A DNA stretch of 60,000 bases, taken from assembly GCA_964035545.1 (NCBI GenBank), contig OZ037765.1, positions 14,008,698 through 14,068,697 of the forward strand, given 5' to 3'. A program made the translations under genes and the position numbers. The number at the start of each line of letters is the position of its first letter. The first letter of the stretch is position 1. A model generated the notes under the pieces. That model saw nothing but the letters and a program-made list of their open reading frames with translations, was not told where the DNA came from and searched no databases. This stretch comes from Bugula neritina (lineage: Eukaryota > Bryozoa > Gymnolaemata > Cheilostomatida > Bugulidae). Positions 23,366-36,917 of this stretch are shown one piece after another.

Positions 23366-24245
23366 CAATGATGTTTAAAGTTGTCTCCTCTGCTACAAAT
23401 TTTATGTCTGACTCTGAATCAAAATCTCTCAGATCGCCCACATCTACAATATTATGTTTATAGTCTCAAACTATGCATTATAAATAGTATTAATGTTTTC
23501 TGAAGCAGTTCTCAAAGCAAGACCGTTTTAATACAAGTCAGTGCTTGTCTTAGTTGGAGTTGTGTTTTCAATATCAACTGTTTAAGTAAGCTTCTATAGT
23601 TTAAAAAAGCTTCTATAACAAGACAGACTTGATGATGTAACCAATATTCTGTAACTTACCATCAACAGCAACATAGTACTGATATGATCTGCTATTATAT
23701 GGTCATATCATCATCAGTTTGTGTGTCAAAACTCAGATCTTCATATTGACTCTCTCTGTAAGAATAAACAGTGTGAACTTTTTATATATACTAGAAATAT
23801 TATTATATAACATAGCAATAGTAATTTAATTAGCAAATATATTATGGAAATTGTGTTAATAGGTTTCACTAATATAATTATATGTGTACATGTTTGATAA
23901 CATAATGATAAATGAATAGTATCATTGAGACTGACATTATGTTATACAGGAAGCTTTCTCTAACATACTAATAAATTTAAATATTTTTATTATGGAGAAT
24001 ATTAGAGATAGTTTTACTGTTGTCTAATTGAAACACTTATATTTAATTCAAACTAGTTGTTCAACTTACAAATTATCAAGGCATTAAACACTCTCTATTC
24101 TGTGGATTATTACCATTGCTAGATGGCCACATGTGTTATGCTAGAAATGTATAACTTACAGAAAGATTGACAGAGTCTCACTATCTGTTGATGTTGAAGT
24201 TGACGCACAGCTAGAAACATGACAACCACAATGATAATCCATCAT
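23366..24245 (-). pseudogene. Tandem family copy A, 5' half (exons 1-3), broken
   Basis: This is homologous to exons 1-3 of copy B. Exon 1 (24245-24160) starts ATGATGGATTATCATTG and keeps its donor. Exon 2 (23755-23660) is 96 bases against 92 in copy B because of two 2-base insertions; the first gives ACC ATA TAA and so an early stop. Exon 3 (23443-23366) is full length but its donor is GC (GGCGAGT) where B and C have GT. Exons 4-6 do not follow on this strand; they lie at 26055-26919 on the other strand. A spliced product would end at about residue 46. Truncated expression from the kept promoter region cannot be excluded. Confidence 0.85.
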
Positions 24246-25070
24246 CTCAAGTAAATATTAGATTTAGTGAATATATTTTGCAGTTTCTGATATGAAGTTT
24301 GCAGTAACAGCTTTCTCAATCGCAGGTTAAAACAACAATGGCAGAAGACATTGCGTCAAAAGTTGATTGTGGGATGCTATGTAGAAATTCAAATAATTTA
24401 GCAAATTCTATACTCTGTACTGGAGTTATCTTATCTAATAAACAGCTAGAGCTGCCAGAGTCAGATGCCTTGAGTTCATTTAAATATCTATAATGTAAAA
24501 GCATCTGTTAGTTTCATAAAATGCACTCTATATTATAGTCAATATATATGTTGCAAAACATTTTTTAAAGTTTCGAAATTTTTAGAATGTGAAATGACTG
24601 TAGAATGAGAATTTGAATTAGTATGTACATTTTAGGAGAGAACATTGTAGGCCCTATACATATTTTAGAAAACAACACTGTCAACAACCAGCTCCAAGTT
24701 ATGCATCGTTCTTACTGCAACAACCTGCTGACTAGTAAGTCAGATCTCTTACCCATAACAATAAACATAATTTACTAATGGCAAATCTACAAGGGAAAGT
24801 TACCGTGCCCAATTATAACATTATTTACCTACACAGACTTGTTCTGAAGTATCCAACAAACGATGTGATAACTGTGAGTGAATTTATTCTACAACTACAT
24901 TGTGATGACACTATGCATTGTACCTATAGACTATAGTAATATTTTGTTCTATGAGTAAATCACTAGTTATTAGCCTACTCATATCAATTACACATCTCTT
25001 AGTTATACATGATACTACTCTGTCAAATTTGTGTGAAATAAAACTATATGAGAAACAGTTCAGAGGCAGG
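24246..25070 (-). promoter_or_regulatory. Conserved 5' flank of tandem family copy A with short uORF
   Basis: Sequence upstream of exon 1 is shared with copies B (36918-37690) and, for its proximal part, C (45389-45590). In all three an ATG about 105 bases before the main start opens a short frame MxSAIVVxTCD; in A it runs from 24351 to a TGA at 24318. In B that stop is changed to CGA. The block presumably holds promoter and leader; no TATA box was assigned. Confidence 0.45.
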
Positions 25071-25469
25071 CTGTTAAGTGGGCGTACAGACTGGGTCCTG
25101 TGGAGAGTGTTTCAGAGTGCATGGTAAAAAACAATATAGAACAACTCAAAGGAAGAAGACAACACCTAGATTTGAACTTTCTAAAAAGAATTGAGTTTAG
25201 TTTATATGAAGTACAGCTTATGATTATATTATTTTTTTTAATACTTCATATTTAACACGCTGGGGAACACTCAACCCAAATTTTGGTCTAGACCAATTCA
25301 AGTTTCCTTTTTACAACAGAATGAGACCTATACTTGAAGAGCAAGACCCCAATTCACTAATGTAGCTAAACATTATACTCTCCCTGTACCATTTAAACCC
25401 GTCATGCCTGTTTGATGATTTTAGTATGAAATTTATATGCATAACCATTTAATGCCCTAGGGCATTACA

Positions 25470-25512
25470 CACAAACACACACGCACGCACGCACACACAC
25501 ACACATATATAT
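25470..25512. repeat. CA/GCAC microsatellite
   Basis: A short run of CACA and GCAC units followed by ATATATAT. Confidence 0.8.
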
Positions 25513-26054
25513 AGAAAGATCTATGATTTGCTATAGATTAACTTATAATGAACTGAGCTAGTCTTTTGCTTTGATTTTCGATGGTCTCTCATTTTATTGC
25601 GCTTACAAATTACATCTCCTTATCAAACTACACCCCATCAAAATGACACAATCATGACTGGCAAACATATCAAAAGTATGTAAACGTTACACAAACCTTT
25701 AAAAAGCAACACAACTTTTTGTGACGAGTGAGCAAAATTACAACATAAATATTTGCATTTAACATTTAATATAAATTGTTTCAGAAACTCACTTAATTTG
25801 TTATATATAGCAACCTTTCCATTAGCCCATGCATGTTTTTGCTAAATGGCCATATTTTAAAGCTATAGGACTGCTCTGTGGGCAGATCACTTCTCTGAAA
25901 AAGGCTCTGGGTATAATGCAATTCAAAAGCTTTGCATAAACTCTCCTACACTGCATTATGCCAGCTAGAATATTGCTTCACAGCAATTTTAGTATCATTG
26001 AATATTGATTGCATAATTACCAGAGTATTCATTCATGTGTATGTTTTCATGCAG

Positions 26055-26919
26055 GTGATAAGAATAATAACTGTGACATTGCTAACCTAACTGACTTTGA
26101 AAGTCAGGTTCCAGATCTCTCTAATGTGCCAGAACCAACCACACACCATGGTATGTCATATTCATTAAATAGTCAAGGCATTACATGTCTTGCATAATTA
26201 TTAGCAGTAATTAAAACATAATAGTTTATGATCACAAAATCATGTTGCTCATTCTTACAGAACTTTTCTCTGTCCCATCAACCAGCTATCATACTGAAAT
26301 GAATAGCAACAATAATTTCATCAACTCAAAAGTTGCTTCCGAAACTGACTCAAAAGTTGGTAAGTCATATTTTATAAATTATTATCTTGTATTTTGTTGA
26401 AAATGTATAATCAAATTCATTTTAGTTATAGTATAAATAAAAAGAACAGTTTTGTTTTCAACATTATTGGTTCTCCCCAACTTGAAGGCAACGTGCTAAT
26501 AATTCAGAAAGTTGCAAAAGAAATTAAATTTATATATAGAAATACATTTGTGATTTTAGTGGCTTGTTACAGTTGTGTCTCGATTGTGACAATTACGATT
26601 CTGGTATAAAATAGATATATCATGTTTTAATAGTGTCACCATAATTCACTGGTATATTGTAATATTTCACTTGCATATACATGACTTGCTAATATCTTTA
26701 GATAATGAGAGCAAAGCGTTGATTACTCAAACATTCAGTTCAGTAAAAGAGAAGATCATAACAGTTGATTATCCACAAGTAGAAGATATGGCTACATATG
26801 GATTAAAGAAAAGAATGACAAGTGCTATCACCAAGAAAGTTACAAATATTAGAAAATTGTTCACATTCTGTTTCAAACCAGCAGAACACAGAGAAAGAAT
26901 AAAACTGAGAACAGATTAG
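26055..26919 (+). pseudogene. Tandem family copy A, 3' half (exons 4-6), inverted
   Basis: Three exons match copy B exons 4-6 in order: 26055-26150 (GDKNNNCDIANLTDFESQVP onward), 26261-26359 and 26702-26919 (stop). All have AG and GT borders and the same phases as in B, and each is open. The last exon is nine residues longer than in B (ends KLRTD). They are on the + strand while exons 1-3 of the same copy are on the minus strand 1.8 kb away, so the copy is split by an inversion whose right break is near 25970 in intron 3. Homology to copy B intron 3 starts there. As it stands the half gene has no start or promoter of its own. Confidence 0.85.
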
Positions 26920-27844
26920 CACTTATTTGCTGCTAAATATTAGTCTGTTCAGTTTTTTTTATCAAGATTTAAACATTCCATATATTATATAGTATAATAC
27001 TGTACTCAAATTATATTGAAATCAATGATTGTTTATAAAGCTGTTAATAGTTCAATTAATAGTCTCTGTATCAAATATTTTTGCCAGGATATATGTAAAT
27101 ATTTTACTAGTTTATGTATAAAAACTACTTAGGCAGAGCCTATAATAGTTATGTTATTGAAATAAATATAATGCCTCATTTTCAATTTACATAATACTTC
27201 TCATTCACTTCTCACTTGTTGCATTTCTAACATCTCTTGCTTGCAGATAGAATGATTGTCTTCCTGTTATGATTTGTAAAATTTGTAGCACATGAACAAG
27301 TCCTTTATCACATTCTTTATTCTAGTGGCAAACCAGTCATTTAGTCAGCTTCTCTGCATGCATAAACATAACCTTAGAATGTAGGATAATTTAGGTATTT
27401 AATGCAAAGAAAACAATATTATTACAAAAAGATATGTCTTATAATATATAATGTATATGATATATATGATATATATGATATAATGCAGCTCAAGTTTTTG
27501 GTTGAAATAAATAAATCACCAATAATGTAGAAAGAATAAGCCACTTCTGAATCAGTTTTCAGCAATACAGGAGCATATTACTCTACAATATACATGCTAT
27601 AAAAGTAATTTCTAAACATGAGCCTGTCATTTCACACTCATTATGCCTAGATAATTGCTTAAAAATGCTGCAGTATCAATTTAAAACTCTTTTTTACAAT
27701 CGTAAATTTAGTTTTTGTGAAAAACTGTATGCTACTCATATAAATAAAGTGTTTTCATAAAGTTCGTAAGTTGTAGCGTGAGTTTTTAAAAACAGCAGAT
27801 GAAAAAGTGCTCAAATTATTATGTGTATAATAATGAGCAATTAT
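26920..27844. other. AT-rich DNA after copy A
   Basis: The 3' flank of copy A; a polyadenylation-like AATAAA occurs near 27160. Nothing else is recognised. Confidence 0.4.
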
Positions 27845-28053
27845 ATTATTGAAGAAAAGAGCAATTTAATTAGATGTTATTTTATTGCGCTAATAGTAGT
27901 TTCATGCCTCTTCAGCACTGCTCAGGCACATTATTGTAAAAATTAATGTAAAAATTTAAATTCACCAATATTGTGCCTGCAGGAGTGCTGAAGAGGCATG
28001 AAACTACTAGTAGCGCAATAAAATAACATCTAATTAAATTGCTCTATTCTTCG

Positions 28054-28058
<5 letters not shown>
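27845..28058. repeat. Foldback element with nearly perfect 90-bp arms
   Basis: The left arm (ATTATTGAAGAAAAGAGC onward) returns at 28058 as a reverse complement with only a few mismatches. The arms include GTAGTTTCATGCCTCTTCAG and its complement; the loop is about 50 bases. High arm identity suggests recent formation. It is flanked by a TA tract, which fits a TA-targeting MITE but is not proof of it. Confidence 0.85.

Positions 28059-28116
<58 letters not shown>
28057..28116. repeat. TA dinucleotide tract
   Basis: About 30 TA units directly follow the right arm of the foldback. Confidence 0.95.
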
Positions 28117-29973
<1,857 letters not shown>

Positions 29974-31805
29974 GCATAACACAAAGTAATATATAAATAA
30001 GCTTCATATGAATGGCAAAGTAAAAAGCTTTTCTTCTTTCAATAACTTGTATTTATATTAAATAATTAGGATTTAAATTTAAAATTAGATTTAAATATAT
30101 ACATTGTGGCTGAGTGAAACATATTGATTGTAGCCTTGTTTTGTAGAACTGGCTTGATGCTTGTTACAGTACTATGGAGTTTTCCATTTTCATTTACTAT
30201 CTATCATGTTTATGTGATATTTTTCGCAATGTGTAAATAGTTTCATTCTATCTGCAATGTTTTAATCATGTTATATGAGGACAACAAAGAAGGGACTATT
30301 AAAACACATCATTTGCCTATTTTCTAAATATACAACAATGGAGTCATACCAGGTGTATCTGTATTGTATTCCCATAAGTTGTAATGACTGGATTGTAATG
30401 AGGACAAGTTTTATTCCTTTTTTGTGAAATTTGTTTTTGAAAACTGGAAACTGCCAACCGGTAATTTATCACCTTACAACAAATATTTTTATGCTACAGA
30501 TCTGCACTTGTAATCGTCAATATTGATGTAAGCTACAAAATGCTCCAATTAAAATATAAACCAATTTGGTTAAAAAATCATAGAGAAATATTTTATTTAC
30601 TCGAATCGAAGGTTGCTGAATAAGTGCAAAGGACTCAAGTTATACAACTGGGTAATTAATGAATTTTAGACAAAATCATACAAGTTAACTATAAGAACAT
30701 ATGTTTTTTACATAACATTTTTGTCACTTGACTGAGCCTATAAAATAATTCCTATCTTGTGTATTTATGTATAACAGATATTTCATGACATCTAGTTCAT
30801 TTGATTGATATAATTAGGATAATAATTCATATGTTCAAACCAGTGTTCATCTTGTGAAATGCTTGAATTCTTTACATTCCCTTTGTTCCCAGTGCTTTAA
30901 ATCATTTCTCATGGCTTGCATTAACTAATGGTTGTGGGCTGGTGGCTTCACTAGATGCAACTGCTTCCAAACATTGCATGATGTGCATTTGCATGTGAAG
31001 TAATGAAAACAGAGTGATGAGATATTCTGTACAGTACATGAAATCTTAACAAGACTTTATAACATTGGACTGTTTTGGGATTTTGTTGCTAGCTTTCCTG
31101 TTATACCTGCAAATCCACAGCCTATTAAAATAGCTTAGTCAGCTTTTATTGAAGATAAAAAAATAGTTTATACATTCTGGTATTAACTGCTTCTGGGTAC
31201 AGAAAACTGATTGAAGTTTTTTTTCTGAACCAACTTGATTTTTGTTAAAACGTGTAACTTTTTTATTAATAGACTTTTACATCATTCGAATTTTATTTAA
31301 TAGTTTTTAAAATTGGAATTTTTTTCTCTATTGATATAACTAACTCTACGATATCTGCATTCCTTTATTAATGCCAAGGTAGAACATTGTCAACTATCTA
31401 TATGATATACAAAGAGATTGACAACACATCATTTCCAAACTATAGAATCATATACTAGCATTATCTTTATTAAAATCCTATCAGTTGTGATGAAATGACT
31501 ATAGCTTGGAAAAAGTTTGATTACAACAGTATTTTTAGTTACATAATAGATCCCAGCAAAGTGAGATTTAATTCGGAAAAATGTAGTGACTGACCACCAA
31601 CCAGAGCCAGGGTGTTGCAATTGCTTAATTTGCATAATATAATATTGTAGATTCTATGCTTAATAAACTTGGGGAAGGAGCAATACTCCGAAGGCTCATT
31701 ACTTCGAAGGTCTTAGAAAGTTCAGTGTCAATTTCACTGTCAGAACCTTTCATATATTATTAATTAAAGCTTATTTTCAAAATTGATATGTATTTATTGG
31801 CGTCC
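29974..31805. other. AT-rich intergenic DNA
   Basis: No coding, RNA or structured repeat feature was recognised. Confidence 0.45.
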
Positions 31806-32358
31806 GGTAAAATGGCACGAGTGGCAAAGTAGGTAAAAATGGCGCATTTCAATATTAAAGTTTGGGTTGGATGTTTAGAATGGGGGGTTTGGGTTTGAGG
31901 ATGGAAGCTTGGGTGTGGTGGCTCGTGGAGCTACCATCGTAATAACGGAGAAATGTTAATCCCCCTTTGCGTGCAGCACGGGGTCACTGAGTATGACCCG
32001 GGACAGCAACCCACCAATAAGAATCATTGACAGTTTTTAGTAGTTGTAACTTCCCGCGTGATAGTTAGTTAGGACTAGTCTAGTGAACTGTATAGACTGT
32101 ATTGAATAGCTGTATGTATTCTGATAAATGTAGTTTTTGTTTGGTGTATCATTGTGTAAAATATATTATAATTAACTCGAATCTCACTGGTGAAGTTGAT
32201 CTAGCATACTGAACAGAGAGTCACTTGATTGCACACTAACCCACAGTATAAAAATACAACATGGGTTTGGGGAGACTCAACACCAGTTTGCCATTTTTAC
32301 CTACTTTTCATTTGTGCCATTTTTACCTGTGCCATTTTTACCTGTGCTATTTTTACCT
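31806..32358. repeat. Inverted-repeat element interrupted by a solo LTR
   Basis: The left side (31806-31843) reads GGTAAAATGGCAC and AGGTAAAAATGGC; the right side (32288-32358) carries GCCATTTTTACCT three times, its reverse complement. The right arm therefore has a short tandem duplication that the left arm lacks. A G-rich GGTTTGGG stretch lies inside, and a solo LTR is inserted in it. Confidence 0.65.
31914..32261 (+). mobile_element. Solo LTR related to the gypsy element at 1-6189
   Basis: It starts TGTGGTGGCTCGTGGAGCTA, identical to the LTR at 5886, and ends AAATACAACA against AATCATAACA there. Length is about 348 bp. TGGG directly precedes (31910-31913) and follows (32262-32265), a 4-bp target-site duplication. 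The middle is strongly diverged from the 5886 LTR, so it belongs to a related but different subfamily. No internal coding region is present; loss by LTR-LTR recombination is the usual cause. Confidence 0.85.
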
Positions 32359-32877
32359 AAAATTGTATTTATTTTATGAAAGAAAAAGATTCAGGAGGAT
32401 AACTTGATTTGCTCAGGAAAGTAAGCATTTTTTGTGCATTGAACAGAACACAGTATGGTTTGATAATTTGGTTCAATGTTTGATGCCGATATGTAAACGA
32501 TATCGGGCAGATAGGAGTCTGCTAGCCTCAATCTGAATTTGCTTTTGGCATACCCCATTCGAAAGAATAACTGTTCACATCAATATGTGCTAGCAGTCGT
32601 GATTCATATAGTAATTAAACTTGGGAATTCAAAAGCAAGATTCAGGAAGGATTGAAACTGAACTAAATTTTATTTTTACTATAAAAAGTCAAAAGTTGAG
32701 CATGGTTGAACTAAATTAACATTTGCAAAGACCATTTTTTTGGCACATTTGATTTCATATTGCTGCCAAAACATCCAATTGCAGCAAAAACTTTGAGTCA
32801 GTTATCATGCCGAATCTCTGTTAACAAGTTATGACTCATAACTTATGAGTCATTAAAATGACCTTCTGCGCAATAAG

Positions 32878-33220
32878 CCTAGGGCCACACGGTGCGTATT
32901 TTCACATGTGAAAATTGAAACCACAAGTAGCAAAGGTGTCCACTGTAGCGTCAGTGATGCGTGATAAATAAAGCTTTCATTTTTTAAATCGCACTCACTT
33001 TCAATAAAACGCAATTTACCGGAATTTAGCACTAAAATAAGGAAAGTGGGCTCGCTGAATAACTACCAGCGAATTAGGTGGCGACGACAGAGACGATTCG
33101 CACTTGTGTTGAGAATGCTGAGCGACAAGTGCGAAGGTTTTCTCAACGCGTACAGTGGACACCTTTGATACTTGTGATTTCAATTTTCGCATGCGAAAAT
33201 ACGCACAGTGTGGCCCTAGG
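32878..33220. mobile_element. MITE-like element with about 75-bp terminal inverted repeats
   Basis: The ends read CCTAGGGCCACAC and GTGTGGCCCTAGG. The arms continue with GTGCGTATTTTC, AAAATTGAAA and CAAAGGTGTCCACTGTA, matched in reverse complement on the right, around a unique core of about 190 bases. TAAG is found next to both ends (32874-32877 and 33222-33225 after one extra C), so the target duplication is unclear. There is no transposase. The GGGCCACAC terminus is reminiscent of hAT-type ends, as a guess only. Confidence 0.8.
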
Positions 33221-33287
33221 CTAAGCTGAGAATACTGTTCTTGCGGGAAAAGCTCAATGTTGGCTACTTTGAGTTTGGGGTTGAGGT

Positions 33288-33508
33288 TTAAGGGTTGGGA
33301 GTTTGGGTTTGGTTGGCTACTTGATGAGGATAATCACATTCTATGTCTTTGAATGCTTGACTGAGCACCACAGCCTGGTAGATAGGACCATCAAATCCTG
33401 GAATCTCTTCGCTGTCTGCAACTTTGCCAATAAACATTCCAGCTGACTTAAACTGAGCTCCAACCTTCACATAGACTAAACTTCCACAATCTCCCCCAAC
33501 TAGACTCC
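33288..33508 (-). pseudogene. Orphan exon resembling the end of a trypsin-fold peptidase
   Basis: After an ATTAG acceptor near 33509 the frame reads SLVGGDCGSLVYV, then about 55 more residues to a TAA. GD-x-GS is the form of the nucleophile loop in trypsin-fold peptidases; here the nucleophile position is Cys, not Ser. The final residues (QVANQTQTPNP) probably run past the domain end. No upstream exon with the catalytic His or Asp was found within several kb on this strand, so this is either a last exon after a long intron or, more likely, a gene fragment. Confidence 0.4.
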
Positions 33509-35012
33509 TAATACACAGCAAATCGTGAAAACATGTAATGTCACATTTTATTAATTAATGAAAAATGCTTTAGTATCTTTTGAATTAAAAGGATCTTATA
33601 CTCTTTTTGGCTACCAAATGTCATGACTGGTTATCCAAACACAAAAGTCTTGTGTCCAGTTTTTGACCATTTCTATAAAACTGTCTGAAAACAACTCTTC
33701 CTAGATAGTATTTTCGTAACTCTTTTAAAAGTATTACGAATAAACAAATAAGTGTTTTATTAGTGTTATAATAATTCTGTGTTAAATTTATATATTTTAT
33801 ATTGTACGAATAAACGCATGGCTTCTGCTTTTTTTAACATGTAACTAACTAAATGAGGCTATCCATTTTTACCGCAGCTGAAGCACAATAGTTTGCAGTT
33901 CATATACTCTGCATAAAACACTAGGTGAAATACACTACTCAGTGTTATAATAGCTAAAAGTCTAAAAAGTCTAAATGAAACTCATCCTTCATTATAGCTA
34001 TTGTCCCAACCACAGCAAACTAACAATGAAGGAAGCTCTTTATACAAAGTTTCTTGTCACGTTCTTTACAGATCATATTAAATTACCTGCAAACAACTTT
34101 ATGGTGAGTAAAGGATTATAATATCTTATCTGGTGAGAAATGCTTACAGCAGATTGCCAACAGCTAATATTGGAAGTTCAACTGAACGGGGCTTTTACCT
34201 ATTATACTTGTTCTTATTTCCTTTTATATCTCATTGTTTCTAGTGATATATAACACTGTCATAGCATATTTATTTTCCACTTCACTCACTTCACCTGCGG
34301 TTAATCCAAACAATACTTTAATTTTTCATTAGTAATATTAAAGAAACATTTTATCAGCATAATAATGTATTATGTATTTTGTTAAATAATTCATATAACT
34401 GATTGCTTTATAATTATTCATATACAACTATGATTCTAACAGACGATTCCAACTTATTCACCCATCTTATGCACAATAAGAATAATTTTTATATTAGACC
34501 AGATACACTGAAAATATGGTTGTTTTACTTCAGTAAAAAATCAAGTATAGTTTTTATAGTTCGAGCGGCCAATGTTAATGTTAAAACTCTAAATTCAGTA
34601 TTAAATCACTATTAACCTCTAAAGAATCCCTTAATTCTGAGTCGCGTTGGCCAATAAAATGCAGCGAGGAATGAAAAAAGTGCAGGAAAAATGATGAGAA
34701 GCGTGATGTAAACTGTATAAGCTACTTATGATTTATATTTATTCTATTAATACATTCATAAGTAAGATTTAATTGTACATGATGTAACAAAACAAGCATA
34801 TTCTGCTGAACATAATTTATACATGTAACACTGTTGATATAATTATTACATCAGCTTTTTAAACAAATAACTTCAATAATACACATACCATAATAACATT
34901 ATATAAGTTTATTCTGTACAACATGTTTAGATGATCCTGATTTATAATGCAAACTGAACAAATAATATTTAGCAGCTAATTAATAGAAATCTGTTCTCAG
35001 ATTTATTGTTTT
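33509..35012. other. Intergenic DNA, 3' flank of copy B
   Basis: AT-rich. Homology to the 3' flanks of copies A and C is visible close to the copy B stop (34910-35010, including GCTGCTAAATATT on the gene strand). No gene is supported. Confidence 0.45.
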
Positions 35013-36917
35013 TTAGTTTTCTGCTGGTCTGAAACAGACTGTGAATAAGCTTCTAATATTTGTAACTTTCTCAATGATAGCTTTTCTTATTCTTTTCCTC
35101 AAACAATGTGTAGTTATATCTTCTACTTGTGGATAATCAACTGTTATGATCTTCTCTTTTACTAAACTGAATGTTTGAGTAATCAATGCCTTGCTCTCAT
35201 TATCTAAAGAAATTAGCAAGTTATGTATGCAAATGAAATATAATTTATAAGAGACAGTTATATAGTGACATAAGTATTTTTACATAATAAAATATGGTAT
35301 CTGTATTATACTAACATTGTAATTATTAAATTTGGATTGGATTGAGATATGAAGTTATACCTCTAAAATTGTCAAAAATTTTTGGTATGTATGTGATATC
35401 TTTTAGAAAGATTCTAAATAATTTTGCAGCCTGTTGCCTTTAAGTTGATGGGATAACACAGGACATTGGGAATTGGGAATTGAATTAATCCATTCAACTA
35501 TGCTCATAATTCAACCAAGATAAATTTGACTAAAGATTTCTACAACATACAAGACATTGATAATTTACAAAAGCTACTTACCAACTTTGTAGCCAATTTC
35601 CGATGCAGCTTTTAAGTTGATGACATTATTGTTGTTATTAATTCCAGTATTGTAACTGGTTGATGAGACAGACAGAATCTCTGTAAAATGGACATGGCTA
35701 TTAATTTGTGATGATAATCCATAATGTTTTTATTACTGCTGAAATTTATATAATACACATGTAATGCCTTGACTATTTAATGGATATGACATACCATGGT
35801 GTGTGGTTGGTTCTGGCACATTAGAGAGATCTGGAACCTGACTTTTAAAGTCAGTTAGGTTAGCAATGTCACAGTTATTATTCTTATCACCTGCATGAAA
35901 ACATACACATGCATGAATACCCTGGTAATTATGTAATATATTCAATGTCACTTAAACTATTGTGAAACAATATTTATATATTATAAATGCTTCAATATTT
36001 TTACTGTTTGATTCAACCAGATTATATATAAAAAATTATCAAACAGTTATTTTCTTATTTTACTCACCAATGCTGCTATAAGTTGTCTCCTCTGCTACAA
36101 TTGTTATGTCTGACTCTGAATCAAAGTCTCTCAAATCTCCCACATCTACAACAGATTTTATAGTTTTAAATTATGAATTATGAACACTGTTAATAATTCT
36201 TGTAGCAACTGTCAAAGCAAAGGTGACCTTCAAACTGTTATTTGAATCGCTGCATGTTATCATTGAAGTTGTATTCTCAATAGGAACTGCCAGGAAAACT
36301 AAAGTAACAAGTTATTTCTGGTGTAATGTATGCTTTAATAAGAATGTGACTAATATTCTGTAACTTACCATCAACAGCAACGTAGTTGATACCATCTGCT
36401 ATTATGGTCATGTCATCATCATGTTGTGTGTCAAAACTCAGATCTTCATATTGACTCTCTCTGTAAGAATAAACATGCAAAATTATTATGTAGAACTATT
36501 ATTATGTAACACCGCAATATTAATTTAGTAAATAAGATAATAATTATGTAAGTTTTAGTAATGCTATTATGTATAGATATTTGATAACAGGATGTATCAA
36601 TAAATGATATCATTGAGACTGACATTATGTCATGCAGGAAGCTTTCTCTAACATACTAATAAATTTAAATGTTTTTATTATAGTGAATAAAGAAAACATT
36701 GATGCTAGTAATTTGAGACACTTATATTTAATTTGAACTTACAGACTGTAGAGCTATTATACTCTCTACTCTGTGGATTATTACTATTACTATTACTAGA
36801 TGGAGATGTATTAATATACTGGAAATGTATAACTTACAGAAATATTGACAGAATCTCACTATCTGTTGATGTTGAAGGGAGTGCAGAGCTGGAAGCATGA
36901 CAATAAGATTCCATCAT
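35013..36917 (-). CDS. Tandem family copy B: small acidic protein of unknown function, intact
   Basis: I do not recognise this protein. Six exons join in phase: 36917-36838, 36460-36369, 36145-36068, 35890-35795, 35680-35582, 35203-35013, giving 211 residues from the first of two adjacent ATGs. Exons 2 to 5 all begin and end in phase 1, typical of exon-unit duplication. Exon 2 (YEDLSFDTQHDDDMTIIADG) and exon 3 (VGDLRDFDSESDITIVAEE) encode related acidic modules. Exon 5 has an Asn run. The last exon (about 62 residues) is basic and helical-looking (EKIITVDYPQVED, then a Lys/Arg-rich stretch, ending FTVCFRPAEN). There is no signal peptide or membrane segment, so it is probably intracellular and largely disordered. 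Two broken copies flank it at 23.4-26.9 and 43.4-45.4 kb. Confidence 0.75.
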
